Origin: Marinomonas profundi | GTDB lineage: Bacteria; Pseudomonadota; Gammaproteobacteria; Pseudomonadales; Marinomonadaceae | Length of the DNA stretch: 64,000 bases | Assembly: GCF_020694005.1 (NCBI RefSeq) | Contig: NZ_CP073013.1 | Location: 2,924,578 to 2,988,577 of the forward strand | Direction of reading: 5' to 3' | Shown: in pieces, positions 7,876 through 16,157 of the stretch | Layout of the letters: each line of letters opens with the position of its first letter | Numbering within the stretch: the first letter of the stretch is position 1 | Position numbers and translations under genes: made by a program | Notes under the pieces: model-generated | What the model saw: the letters and a program-made list of their open reading frames with translations, nothing else | The model's database searches: none | What the model was told of the DNA's origin: nothing

Positions 7876-9814
7876 CGGCGTCTGATACGACGACATAGCG
7901 TTGTGTTTCATAAACGCCAAAGCCACTCAGTTGGCGAGCTTTTATTTTGGTGAAGATGGGTTGTGTCAATCCGGTCAAGAAGCGCGCAATTAACACGGCG
8001 GTAATGGGCGTGGTTGGGCTTTTCGCTTTAATGTGTTGAACAAATTCCTGAACATATTCCGCGAGGTGGTTTTGCCATTCTTGCTCATTGTCTGTGGTTG
8101 ACGGTTGGAAAACGAGAACATTCCCTCGACAAACGGAGCAATGTCCACAGTGCTCGGGAGCATTTTGATCACCAAAATACCGTGCTAAGTTGTTGTTCAG
8201 GCAGCGATCTAACTGAAAGAAGCGAATCATGGTGGCAATGCGCGCAATTTCTGCGCTTTGTTTGTCAGCCACGTATTGATGCAATTGGTTGGCTAATGTC
8301 TGATGGTGAAAGTGGTCGGTATGCACTTGGTATACTTCTGTTAGGCCTTTGCTTTCTAATGTAAGAACTTGCTGATCTGCGGCAAATTCCAGCATTTGCA
8401 ACACGTTGCCGCGTGATAAACCCGCCTCGTTAAAGAGTTTATCAAAATCGGGTGTCCCCCATATTTTCTTGTATTGAATGCCTTTTAATAAAGCCTGATA
8501 AGCAGCTTGCCACTCGGCGGGAATTTGGCTGGCAAAGGCGACTCTATCACCTTCCCATTTTAGGCGTACATCGGCGTAATAACTGTATTTTGGGGTGATT
8601 GCGCCCAATAATTCGAGCTGAACTAATAGCGTTTTCAAAGGCAAAGAACGAATGTTGGTGAGATTTGACAATCCGTAAAGCTGTGTTTCCCATTCGCCCG
8701 TGACTGTTTCCTCTGTAATAGTGCTCAGTAAATTGTCTATGTTCTGAGGCTCTGGCGTGTCGCCATAGACAAAATTTTCTAAGGTGCTTAGTCCTTCTAA
8801 ACTGGCCAGAAGCACGCATCGGCTTGCTTGGTTGTCTCGGCCTGCGCGGCCAATTTCTTGGCTGTAGTTTTCAATCGATTTGGGCAAATCAAAATGCACG
8901 ACCAAGCGAATATCCGCTTTATCTATGCCCATACCAAATGCAATGGTGGCCACTATGATGCGGGTTTTACTGGTTATGCTTTTGTCACTCATGAAACTGG
9001 CTTGGATTGTGCTGCGAGTCTCACTGTCTAAGCCTGCATGATAGGCTGTCGCTGAGTAACCCTCCGCTTGTAATGCATGAGCAATGTCTTCGGCGGTTTT
9101 TTGTAGCGTGACATAAACAATACTGGCGCCTTGGGTTTCGTTTAGGACGCTTTTTAACGCGCTTAGTTTCTCATGGCTTTGTACGGGCATAAGGTCAATA
9201 TCTAAGTTGTGTCGATAAAAGCCAGTTTGCACTATGTGTTCAGGGTGAATGGCAAACTTTTGCGCCATGTCGCGCTGCACTCGGCGAGTGGCTGTTGCGG
9301 TGAGTAGTAAGACTAATGGAATGGCCAATTCTTGTTGGTAAGAGGGCAGTTTCAGGTAATCAGGCCGGAAATTATGACCCCATTCAGAAATACAATGGGC
9401 TTCGTCAACCACTAACATAGAAATTGGAATACGTTTGATAAAACGTCGGAAACGTTCGTTTTTAAAACGTTCAACCGAGATCATTAATATCTTGATCGCA
9501 CCACTTTGTACACCAGACATAACCGCTTGGCTCTCGTCTTTGTTTTGGCTGGAATCCAAACAAGCCGCAGGAATGCCTTTTGACGTTAAAAACGCCAATT
9601 GATCGTGCATCAGTGCAATAAGCGGTGATATCACTAAGGTTAAATTGGGTAATTGAGTGGCGGTAAATTGATAACATAGGGATTTGCCGGATCCCGTTGG
9701 AAAGACCGCTAGCGAGGAATGTCCTGCTAACAATTGTTCTATGGTTTGTTGTTGTCCTTGGCGAAATTCAGTGAAGCCAAATACGCCATGCAATCCTTGC
9801 ACTAGTGGAGTCAT
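7847..9814 (-). CDS. recQ: RecQ-family ATP-dependent DNA helicase
   Basis: 3'-5' DNA helicase of superfamily 2, about 655 residues. It shows a Q-motif-like FGFTEFRQGQQQTI, Walker A FPTGSGKS (about residues 38-45) and the DEAH box VVDEAHCISEWGHNFRPDYLKL. The arginine-finger region QEIGRAGRD and a zinc-binding set (CLNN...CGHCSVC) follow. No clear HRDC domain is visible. The ATG at 9814 is preferred over one 18 bases upstream because GGAGGG lies 8 nt before it and it forms an ATGA overlap with the kinase stop. The motifs are RecQ, but it may not be the main orthologue. Confidence 0.88.
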   Translation of the reverse strand: MTPLVQGLHGVFGFTEFRQGQQQTIEQLLAGHSSLAVFPTGSGKSLCYQFTATQLPNLTLVISPLIALMHDQLAFLTSKGIPAACLDSSQNKDESQAVMSGVQSGAIKILMISVERFKNERFRRFIKRIPISMLVVDEAHCISEWGHNFRPDYLKLPSYQQELAIPLVLLLTATATRRVQRDMAQKFAIHPEHIVQTGFYRHNLDIDLMPVQSHEKLSALKSVLNETQGASIVYVTLQKTAEDIAHALQAEGYSATAYHAGLDSETRSTIQASFMSDKSITSKTRIIVATIAFGMGIDKADIRLVVHFDLPKSIENYSQEIGRAGRDNQASRCVLLASLEGLSTLENFVYGDTPEPQNIDNLLSTITEETVTGEWETQLYGLSNLTNIRSLPLKTLLVQLELLGAITPKYSYYADVRLKWEGDRVAFASQIPAEWQAAYQALLKGIQYKKIWGTPDFDKLFNEAGLSRGNVLQMLEFAADQQVLTLESKGLTEVYQVHTDHFHHQTLANQLHQYVADKQSAEIARIATMIRFFQLDRCLNNNLARYFGDQNAPEHCGHCSVCRGNVLVFQPSTTDNEQEWQNHLAEYVQEFVQHIKAKSPTTPITAVLIARFLTGLTQPIFTKIKARQLSGFGVYETQRYVVVSDAVTQRLAHKH

Positions 9815-10818
9815 TTCGACATCCCTCCCCATTCTAATTCACAATTTTTAAGCTCGTTTAAGTGGTTTAGCCAGTAGTCCTCACTGCCAAACCAAGTAAA
9901 GGCTTTGACGAACGCCGGATCATGCCAGCGGTTTTGCAGCCAAGCTGCATAGCTAATAATACGCACACATTTGAATACATCAATCAAATCCAGCTCACGT
10001 GTGTCAAAAGGCAAATGGCTTTCATAGCCTTCAATCATTTCACTGAGTTGTTGCCTTGGGTTTTCTGTTTGAGTGATGTGTAGCCATAAATCTTGCACGG
10101 CGACGCCGTTTTGGCAATCGTCAAAGTCCAATAAATGGAATTGTTCATTGTGCAGCATCAAGTTGCTGCGATGGCAATCCCCATGAATAGGGCGCAGCTT
10201 ACTGGGCCAATAAGCGTTAATACGGTTTTCGCATAGAGCATGCAAGGTGGCGATTTGTTGTTGATAAACAGGTTTGAGCTTTTCTGGCAGCTGTAATGCG
10301 GCAGGCAATGGTGTGTCTTCAAATAAAGTACGTCCGCTCAGAATCTGTTTGGCGGATTCTTGCATTTGCGACAAAGGGGAGACATTGATGCGTTCTTTAA
10401 ACGGGGTCGTTGTTAGCGTTTTATGCAGCTGGCCGATGAGTTCACCAAGCTGGTACAGCTGATCTAGATTGTCCGCTTCGGGGTGTTGTCCAACCAGTCG
10501 AGGAGACAAGCAAAAAAACATCTCGTTATGGCGCAGTAAGCTGTCACCGTTAAACTCTAATGGCGCGACAACCGGCACACCAGCGGCTTTCAGGGTTAAT
10601 AAGGTTTGGTGTTCTTCCCGAATTTGCGCTTCGCTCCAGCGTCCGGGACGGTAAAACTTTGCGATCACCGGGGCGGCGTCTTCAATACCAATCTGGTAGA
10701 CGCGATTTTCGTAGCTGTTTAGCGGGTAAATACGTGAATCGCTCCATAAACCAGTCGATTCTACCGCGTCTAAAATGACATCAGGAATAAGAGAAGAAAA
10801 AGAGTGCGTGGCTGTCAT
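9811..10818 (-). CDS. srkA: SrkA/YihE-like stress-response serine/threonine protein kinase
   Basis: 335 residues from ATG 10818 (an in-frame TTG at 10902 gives an unlikely extension). The protein follows E. coli SrkA closely: PLNSYENRVYQIG, VIAKFYRPGRWSEAQIREEH, catalytic HGDCHRSNLM and metal-binding LLDFDDCQNGVAVQDLWL, then WFGSEDYWLN near the C-terminus. SrkA protects against stress-induced death in E. coli. It shares a four-base overlap with the downstream helicase gene, so both are co-expressed. The Shine-Dalgarno at 10818 is weak. Confidence 0.9.
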   Translation of the reverse strand: MTATHSFSSLIPDVILDAVESTGLWSDSRIYPLNSYENRVYQIGIEDAAPVIAKFYRPGRWSEAQIREEHQTLLTLKAAGVPVVAPLEFNGDSLLRHNEMFFCLSPRLVGQHPEADNLDQLYQLGELIGQLHKTLTTTPFKERINVSPLSQMQESAKQILSGRTLFEDTPLPAALQLPEKLKPVYQQQIATLHALCENRINAYWPSKLRPIHGDCHRSNLMLHNEQFHLLDFDDCQNGVAVQDLWLHITQTENPRQQLSEMIEGYESHLPFDTRELDLIDVFKCVRIISYAAWLQNRWHDPAFVKAFTWFGSEDYWLNHLNELKNCELEWGGMSK

Positions 10819-10989
10819 AGAGAGTCGCTTTTGTGCTGTAAAAAAATGGAAAAATGGCGTGCGATAATAAAGACGCCAACTCAATAAATTAGCGGGTGAC
10901 AATAACGGGGCAGGGGGATTATAGCAAGTCGAGGTGCGTTAAGTGTGTGCTTTTGAACGGTTGCACAAGGTAAGGTCATCCATGTGCTC

Positions 10990-11024
10990 AAGCGCAAACG
11001 AGATTTTTGTCATCGTTTGCGCTT
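10990..11024. terminator. Perfect 12-bp inverted repeat, probable terminator
   Basis: AAGCGCAAACGA and TCGTTTGCGCTT with an 11-nt loop, followed on the plus strand by TTT. It lies just after the dioxygenase gene (minus). On the minus strand there is no T-run after the stem, so the direction of termination is unclear. Confidence 0.55.
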
Positions 11025-11052
11025 TTTGCCTAGAGACAAGTCAATAAAGACC

Positions 11053-11703
11053 TTAATGCAGCAAATTCGCGGTCAGGACAAAAATATCCATATAGCCTTG
11101 TTCGCCATCAATCGGTTGGATTGGTTGCGCGCTGTGGAAAAATTTTCGGTCATTGAGTACCACGAATTCGCCTTTATCAAAGTCATGGCTGATTAGCGCG
11201 GGGCTGTGTTTGTCTGAATGCACATTGATATGCCCGCCTTGAATATTGTGGCGTTGCATGACGTAAATGCCAATTCGGTCAAAACCGTCTTGATGAACGC
11301 CTTCGGGTGCGACTTCGACGCTTTGGTGATCTGCAAAAATGCGTAGTTGGTGGACTTCAATGGGAGTGTTGTCAGCGACCTCCGCCATTTTTTGAAAGTG
11401 TTCAAATAACTCAATAAATGCCGGGTCTAGCAAGGTGTGTTCGGTGATGTCTTCATAACGCCGTACGACGTTACCTTGAAAGTGATTGATCTGTTCATCT
11501 TGCACAAACGCTTGCGATGGCAGACGCGTGAGGACGCCTTTGTCCATGCAAAAACATGAGTAGCGACGCAAACGGAACTTGCCGTCGGCATAAGGGCTAG
11601 AAGGTAAATGGTCGAAGGAAGGGGTCAGGTGGTTAACGCATTCGGAGGTTAACTGCCCTAATTCGAGATAAAAAGGTGCTTGTTGTGACTTGCTGGTTAT
11701 CAT
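11053..11703 (-). CDS. 2OG-Fe(II) dioxygenase family protein (DUF2257/BsmA-like)
   Basis: 216 residues. The iron-binding facial triad is visible as EGVHQDGFDRIGIYVMQRHN (H and D) and a distal His in VLNDRKFFHSAQPI. This order matches the 2OG-Fe dioxygenase family that includes free amino-acid hydroxylases such as isoleucine dioxygenase and the biofilm-stress protein BsmA. Monocistronic, with divergent transcription from the chemoreceptor region. An amino-acid substrate is a family-based guess. Confidence 0.85.
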   Translation of the reverse strand: MITSKSQQAPFYLELGQLTSECVNHLTPSFDHLPSSPYADGKFRLRRYSCFCMDKGVLTRLPSQAFVQDEQINHFQGNVVRRYEDITEHTLLDPAFIELFEHFQKMAEVADNTPIEVHQLRIFADHQSVEVAPEGVHQDGFDRIGIYVMQRHNIQGGHINVHSDKHSPALISHDFDKGEFVVLNDRKFFHSAQPIQPIDGEQGYMDIFVLTANLLH

Positions 11704-12041
11704 GGTTTACCCTCTGTACTCGTTGGCAGTTCATGCGCAACGGTATTTTTATTGTTGGCTCAGCCTTGTGGGCTGATTTTTCTAGTCTAGTGGGATTTTT
11801 TGAGATTTTCTATGCTTTTTATGGGCTTATTTTGTTTTTTTATAGGGAGATTTATTTAAGACGTTGGTTTTTTTGAATAATGATTCTTTTCGTTTGACGG
11901 ATGGTTATGAGAGATAACAGAAGGGTGACGATGAATCTCGGTGTAAAGGGTTCGACTTTAGTCGTAGTATTTCTATTTTACGTTGACCTTCTTGTCGCAG
12001 TCGTTAAACACTAGGGGGAGTGCCTTATTGGTACGCACCGT
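11704..12041. other. Non-coding stretch between dioxygenase and chemoreceptor
   Basis: About 340 bases without a convincing gene. A small hairpin TCAGCC/GGCTGA (11760-11776) followed by TTTTT reads like a plus-strand terminator although no plus-strand gene precedes it; a short RNA is possible but unsupported. The rest holds nothing I recognise. Confidence 0.5.
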
Positions 12042-12104
12042 GTGTTCTATACAATGTGTTCTACAAAATGTGTATTGCAAAAATAGCGTGTGGTTTACAA
12101 AAAT
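12042..12104. repeat. Degenerate 14-20 bp tandem repeats upstream of the chemoreceptor
   Basis: Consecutive units gtgttctatacaat, gtgttctacaaaat, gtgtattgcaaaaat and a longer tggtttacaaaaat variant end 24 bp before the chemoreceptor start codon. The first two differ at two positions. The same kind of short leader repeat recurs at several other genes in the window. Confidence 0.7.
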
Positions 12105-12128
12105 AAAAATAACGGGAAAGGATGATCA

Positions 12129-13685
12129 ATGTTGTATTTCCAATTAGGCAGTGTGCTCGGGCTTTTGGCGCTTTTTCTTGTGGGTTATTTTCAAGCGGCA
12201 ATAGCATTACCCTATGTGCTGATTGGTGTCTTGTTGAGCTGTTTATGTGGACTGTTGGCTCGTAAAAAAACAGCTGATGTCACGCCAAGTTTGAGTGTGG
12301 AACAAAGCGTGCCAAGTGCTTTTGCTGAGGTCAGTAAAACGGTGACGCATGCTACCTCGAAAATGGCCATGGGGGCCGCGGAAGTGTCGCATTTTGTGGA
12401 TACCTTAAGTAAAGATATCCATCATACTCGTGACGACAGCGAGCAAATAACACAAGCGGTTGTGACCCTGTCTGATACTGGATTAGCTTTGTCTAATAAT
12501 TTAGGTCAGTTGGCTCAGACCATGAATTTGACAGCACAATCGAGTCGTACGGCACAAAATGCGCTGTCACAAAGCGTTGAGCAGATCAATGAGCTTACCC
12601 AAAAAGTACAGACAGCCGGTGAACAGTTGGCTTTGTTGACTCAAAGTGCGGACGATATAGACAGTATTACCGCGGTGATTAAGGGCGTTTCTGAGCAGAC
12701 CAATCTGTTGGCGCTAAATGCCGCCATAGAAGCCGCGCGAGCGGGCGAGCAAGGCCGAGGGTTTGCGGTGGTGGCGGATGAAGTGCGTGCTTTGGCCAGC
12801 AAAAGCGCTGATGCGTCGGCGCAAATATCCAGTTTATTAACCGATGTGCGTCGTAATAGTGAGTTAACCAACCATGAAATGACGGCGTTAAAAGGCTTAA
12901 CCGAATCCTTGTCTGGCACCTTGTTGAGTGAGACGGAACGGTTTATTTCGTTAACGCAAGAGGTTCAACACGCCTCTGTTGTTTTGACGGAAGTAGAAAG
13001 TGCAGGTGAAGAATTAGGTGCGACAAGCACGCAAATTAATGGCTCTATTTCCCGTATTAGCCATTCTTTGCAAGATATTTCCCAACGTAGTGACCGCCTT
13101 TCTAAAGAAGCGGCTACGTTAAGTAACGGCGCTGAAGTGGTGTTTAGAGAATTGGACAAAGTCGATTCATCATTATTCTTTTCCGACTTGCTTAATGTCG
13201 GCAAGGCGTCGGCGTTGGCGCTTGGTCATTTGTTTGAAGAGGCAATAAACAAGGGTGAGTTGACTCAGCAGGCGGTCTTTTCGACCGATTATCGGCCGAT
13301 ACCCAACACCAACCCACAAAAATTTAGTACGTCTTACGATGCCTTCAGCGACCGCACTTTTCCTGCCATTCAAGAAGCTGTTTTAGAAAACCATAAAGAG
13401 GTGATGTTTGTGGGGGCGGTGGACGTTAATGGTTACTTTCCCACCCATAACAAAAAATTCAGCCAGCCTTTAACTGGGGACTATGAAAAAGATTTGCTAA
13501 ACAATCGCACTAAACGCATTTTCAATGACGCCACAGGCAGTCGTTGCGGCGCACATACAGACTCGTTTTTATTGCAAACCTACAAGCGTGATACGGGTGA
13601 GATTCTGCATGATCTTTCTGTGCCTATTTTTGTCAATGGTAAGCATTGGGGCGGCTTTCGGATGGGGTTTAAATCTGACGTTTAA
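12129..13685 (+). CDS. Methyl-accepting chemotaxis protein with C-terminal Cache-like sensor
   Basis: 518 residues. Two closely spaced N-terminal membrane helices (about residues 5-45) have almost no periplasmic loop and no HAMP. The signalling hairpin follows, with the conserved tip [20 protein letters not shown] (about residues 193-212). After the coiled coil, residues about 350-518 form a separate domain with RTKRIFND and HWGGFRMGF, resembling soluble Cache-type modules found C-terminal to some receptors. The sensor therefore probably faces the cytoplasm. AAGGA precedes the ATG. Confidence 0.9.
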   Translation: MLYFQLGSVLGLLALFLVGYFQAAIALPYVLIGVLLSCLCGLLARKKTADVTPSLSVEQSVPSAFAEVSKTVTHATSKMAMGAAEVSHFVDTLSKDIHHTRDDSEQITQAVVTLSDTGLALSNNLGQLAQTMNLTAQSSRTAQNALSQSVEQINELTQKVQTAGEQLALLTQSADDIDSITAVIKGVSEQTNLLALNAAIEAARAGEQGRGFAVVADEVRALASKSADASAQISSLLTDVRRNSELTNHEMTALKGLTESLSGTLLSETERFISLTQEVQHASVVLTEVESAGEELGATSTQINGSISRISHSLQDISQRSDRLSKEAATLSNGAEVVFRELDKVDSSLFFSDLLNVGKASALALGHLFEEAINKGELTQQAVFSTDYRPIPNTNPQKFSTSYDAFSDRTFPAIQEAVLENHKEVMFVGAVDVNGYFPTHNKKFSQPLTGDYEKDLLNNRTKRIFNDATGSRCGAHTDSFLLQTYKRDTGEILHDLSVPIFVNGKHWGGFRMGFKSDV

Positions 13686-13721
13686 TCTCTTTGGGTTTAA
13701 TTTCTCGCCGTTTGCGGCGTA

Positions 13722-13860
13722 AATAACCCCAGCCTTGTCATTTCCGCGAGGAAGGTTGTCACTAAACGACTTTCGTCGATCTTGGTCGCGCCTTTAGGCC
13801 GACAATGTAACTATTCCCTCCCCTTATGTCTTCCAAGGGGAGGGCTAGGGTGGGGTTATT
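13722..13860. repeat. Palindromic intergenic element with 10-bp terminal inverted repeats
   Basis: AATAACCCCA (13722-13731) and TGGGGTTATT (13851-13860) are perfect inverted ends. Inside lie a copy of GTCGCGCCTTTAGGCCGACAA (13785-13805) and a perfect 10-bp hairpin CCCTCCCCTT/AAGGGGAGGG (13816-13844, 9-nt loop). No protein is encoded. It looks like a small non-autonomous or REP/BIME-type element between the chemoreceptor and glgX. Confidence 0.7.
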
Positions 13861-13969
13861 GTCTTGTGACTGTTAGACCGATACTCGACTGTAGGCCTGA
13901 TAAGGGAGGCACGACCGTGATCAGGCGTTAACTCATCAAAGCACTACATAACTTTCTGTCATCTCAAAT

Positions 13970-14038
13970 GTCGCGCCTTTAGGCCGACAAAAAAGCTTGT
14001 GACGACACATTGCGTCTTGTCGGGCTGAAGCCGCGACC
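13970..14038. repeat. Inverted pair of REP-like units
   Basis: A second copy of GTCGCGCCTTTAGGCCGACAA (13970-13990) is paired with the inverted variant TTGTCGGGCTGAAGCCGCGAC (14018-14038). The units can fold into one long hairpin, and the differing bases partly compensate each other. Located just downstream of glgX (minus strand), where it may cap the 3' end of the glycogen transcript. Confidence 0.7.
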
Positions 14039-14065
14039 TACAACACGCTTTTTTCATTTGATCCA

Positions 14066-16105
14066 CTAGAGTTTTCCGACAAAGACGCCTCGGTAAGCAC
14101 ACTGCAGCTCATTGTTTATGGTCGACATTCCTGGTGTTTGATAAAGGGCTTCAATGGCTTGGTTTTCGCTCGGAAAGGGCACATTTAACAGGGTGTCGGC
14201 ACTGTAGAAGACAAGCCAAAAACGGCTAGCAAGATCCGCAGAGGCGAGTGTTAGGCTAATATAATGACGCTTGTCATCGGCCCAATTTTCGATGGTCATC
14301 GGCTCGCTTTGTTCATTGAGCCAATGGATTTTATCCGCTTGTGTGTGTTGATAAAGCGCATCGTCTTCTAAACGAATTTCAGCCAATATTGGGTAGGCTT
14401 TGCGCAGCGTCATAAGAGTGGCGATTGTGTCTTGGATGGCGGTTCTGGCATGCGTTTCTTCGGCGCTTCTGTGTTGCCAGTTTTGCCAAGTGATGTCATT
14501 GTCTTGGCAATAGGCGTTGTTGTTGCCTTGCTGGGTATGAGAAAGCTCGTCACCGCCCAAAATATGTGGGGTTCCTTGGCTTAATAATAGCGTCGCCAGA
14601 AAGCAAAGCTGCTGATTGAGTCGCTGAGCCTGAATCGCCTTGTCGTCGGTTTCTCCTTCTACACCAAAGTTTTGGCTGATATTGTCACCATGACCATCGC
14701 GGTTATCTTCCATGTTGGCGAGGTTATGGCGTTGGTGATACGACACCAAATCTTTCATTGTGTAGCCGTCGTGATAAGTAATGTAATTGACGGAGTGTAG
14801 GGCGCTTTTCTGGCCTTTGTGAAAGTAATCTCTCGATCCCAGAAGCCGTGTCGCGAATTCAGGCACTAGACCTTTGTCGCCGCGCCAAAAACGCCGCACA
14901 GTGTCACGGTATTGGTCATTGCACTCTAGAAAACCTGGCGGAAATTGACCCACCTGATAACCGTTCGGACCTATGTCCCAAGGTTCCATCACTAGGCAGG
15001 TTTCGCTTAAAACAGGGTCTTGAAGAATGGCTTGTAACAAGGGCGCTTTAGGGTTGAAGTCGTGATCGGTTCGACCCAGATCGACGCCTAAGTCAAAGCG
15101 AAACCCATCGACGCCCATCACCTCTACCCAATAACGCATGCTGTCGCAAATAAGGCGGATGCTGACCGGGTTGTACGTGTCGACACAATTGCCGCAGCCA
15201 GTGTAATTTAAATATTGTCCCTCTTGATGCCGATAATATTGTGCATTGTCTAGGCCGCGATAACACACGCTGGAGTGGTCGATTTCACTTTCTGCAGTGT
15301 GGTTATACACCACGTCGAGAATGACTTCGAATCCCGCTTCCCTAAGCCCGTCTATCATCTGCTGGAACTCGACAAGCGCATCTTGTTTTGCGTAGGAGGG
15401 CTCTGGTGCAAAGAAACTGATCGGGTTGTAACCCCAATAATTGGTCAGCTCTAATTGCTGTAAATGCCGTTCGGTCATAAAGCTAAAGCAAGGCATTAGC
15501 TGAATGGTGGTGATATTAAGGCGTTTTAAATGCTCTATGCCGACAGCAGAAATAACGCCAAGATAGGTGCCTTTTAAGTCCTCGTCGATGGGCAAGTTTT
15601 GGCTAAAGCCTTTGACATGTAGCTCATATAAAGCACGGCTAGAGGGCGCTACTTTTATTCTGGTTGGGCGGTTAGGGTTGGCTTTCACGCTGCGCACAAT
15701 GGACTTTGGCACGCAATAGGCCGAGTCGGCTGGGTGAGGTTGACCTTCTTTGGTGATCGCCGCTTGGTCTTCATGCCAGACGAGTTTCGCGCTGAGATCC
15801 TTGGCATAGGGATCAATCAGTAACTTGTTTTCGTTATACAACCATTGTTGTTCTGGTTTGCATTCGCCCTTCGCCCGTAAACCGTAATGTTGACCTTCTT
15901 TGAGGCCAAGTACTTCCATGTACCAAATGCCTCTGCGTTTATTGATAAAAGGCAGAGGCGCTTGTTCATTTCCGTTCTGATCAAACAAACATAAATACAG
16001 CTGGCTGGCGTCTTTAGCGACAACGGCGAAATTTACGCCATTATCGGTCACCGTGGCGCCCAGAGGGAAAGGGGAGCCATTGGCGGTTTGCTGCACTTGA
16101 TTCAT
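14066..16105 (-). CDS. glgX: Glycogen debranching enzyme GlgX
   Basis: 679 residues; isoamylase-type GH13 enzyme hydrolysing alpha-1,6 branches of phosphorylase-limit glycogen. An N-terminal CBM48-like region (GATVTDNGVNFAVVAKDA) is followed by a GH13 barrel. Barrel motifs are DVVYNHTAE, the nucleophile strand DGFRFDLGVDLG and VMEPWDIG, with the substrate-contact YITYHDGYTM. Length is close to E. coli GlgX. GAGG precedes the ATG. Last gene of a minus-strand operon behind glgB and the GH15-like gene. Confidence 0.93.
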   Translation of the reverse strand: MNQVQQTANGSPFPLGATVTDNGVNFAVVAKDASQLYLCLFDQNGNEQAPLPFINKRRGIWYMEVLGLKEGQHYGLRAKGECKPEQQWLYNENKLLIDPYAKDLSAKLVWHEDQAAITKEGQPHPADSAYCVPKSIVRSVKANPNRPTRIKVAPSSRALYELHVKGFSQNLPIDEDLKGTYLGVISAVGIEHLKRLNITTIQLMPCFSFMTERHLQQLELTNYWGYNPISFFAPEPSYAKQDALVEFQQMIDGLREAGFEVILDVVYNHTAESEIDHSSVCYRGLDNAQYYRHQEGQYLNYTGCGNCVDTYNPVSIRLICDSMRYWVEVMGVDGFRFDLGVDLGRTDHDFNPKAPLLQAILQDPVLSETCLVMEPWDIGPNGYQVGQFPPGFLECNDQYRDTVRRFWRGDKGLVPEFATRLLGSRDYFHKGQKSALHSVNYITYHDGYTMKDLVSYHQRHNLANMEDNRDGHGDNISQNFGVEGETDDKAIQAQRLNQQLCFLATLLLSQGTPHILGGDELSHTQQGNNNAYCQDNDITWQNWQHRSAEETHARTAIQDTIATLMTLRKAYPILAEIRLEDDALYQHTQADKIHWLNEQSEPMTIENWADDKRHYISLTLASADLASRFWLVFYSADTLLNVPFPSENQAIEALYQTPGMSTINNELQCAYRGVFVGKL

Positions 16106-16157
16106 TAATACCTCTAAATATGGTTAGTGTTGCTGTATTTTGTATTGATGTTCGAGT

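Noticed and set aside
10819-10902. 28-codon N-terminal extension of the SrkA-like kinase
   Set aside because: Depends on a TTG codon, and homologues align from the internal ATG at 10818.
11676-11876. Small plus-strand open frame rich in Phe and Tyr
   Set aside because: It starts inside the dioxygenase gene, is mostly translated AT-rich intergenic DNA and contains a terminator-like hairpin.
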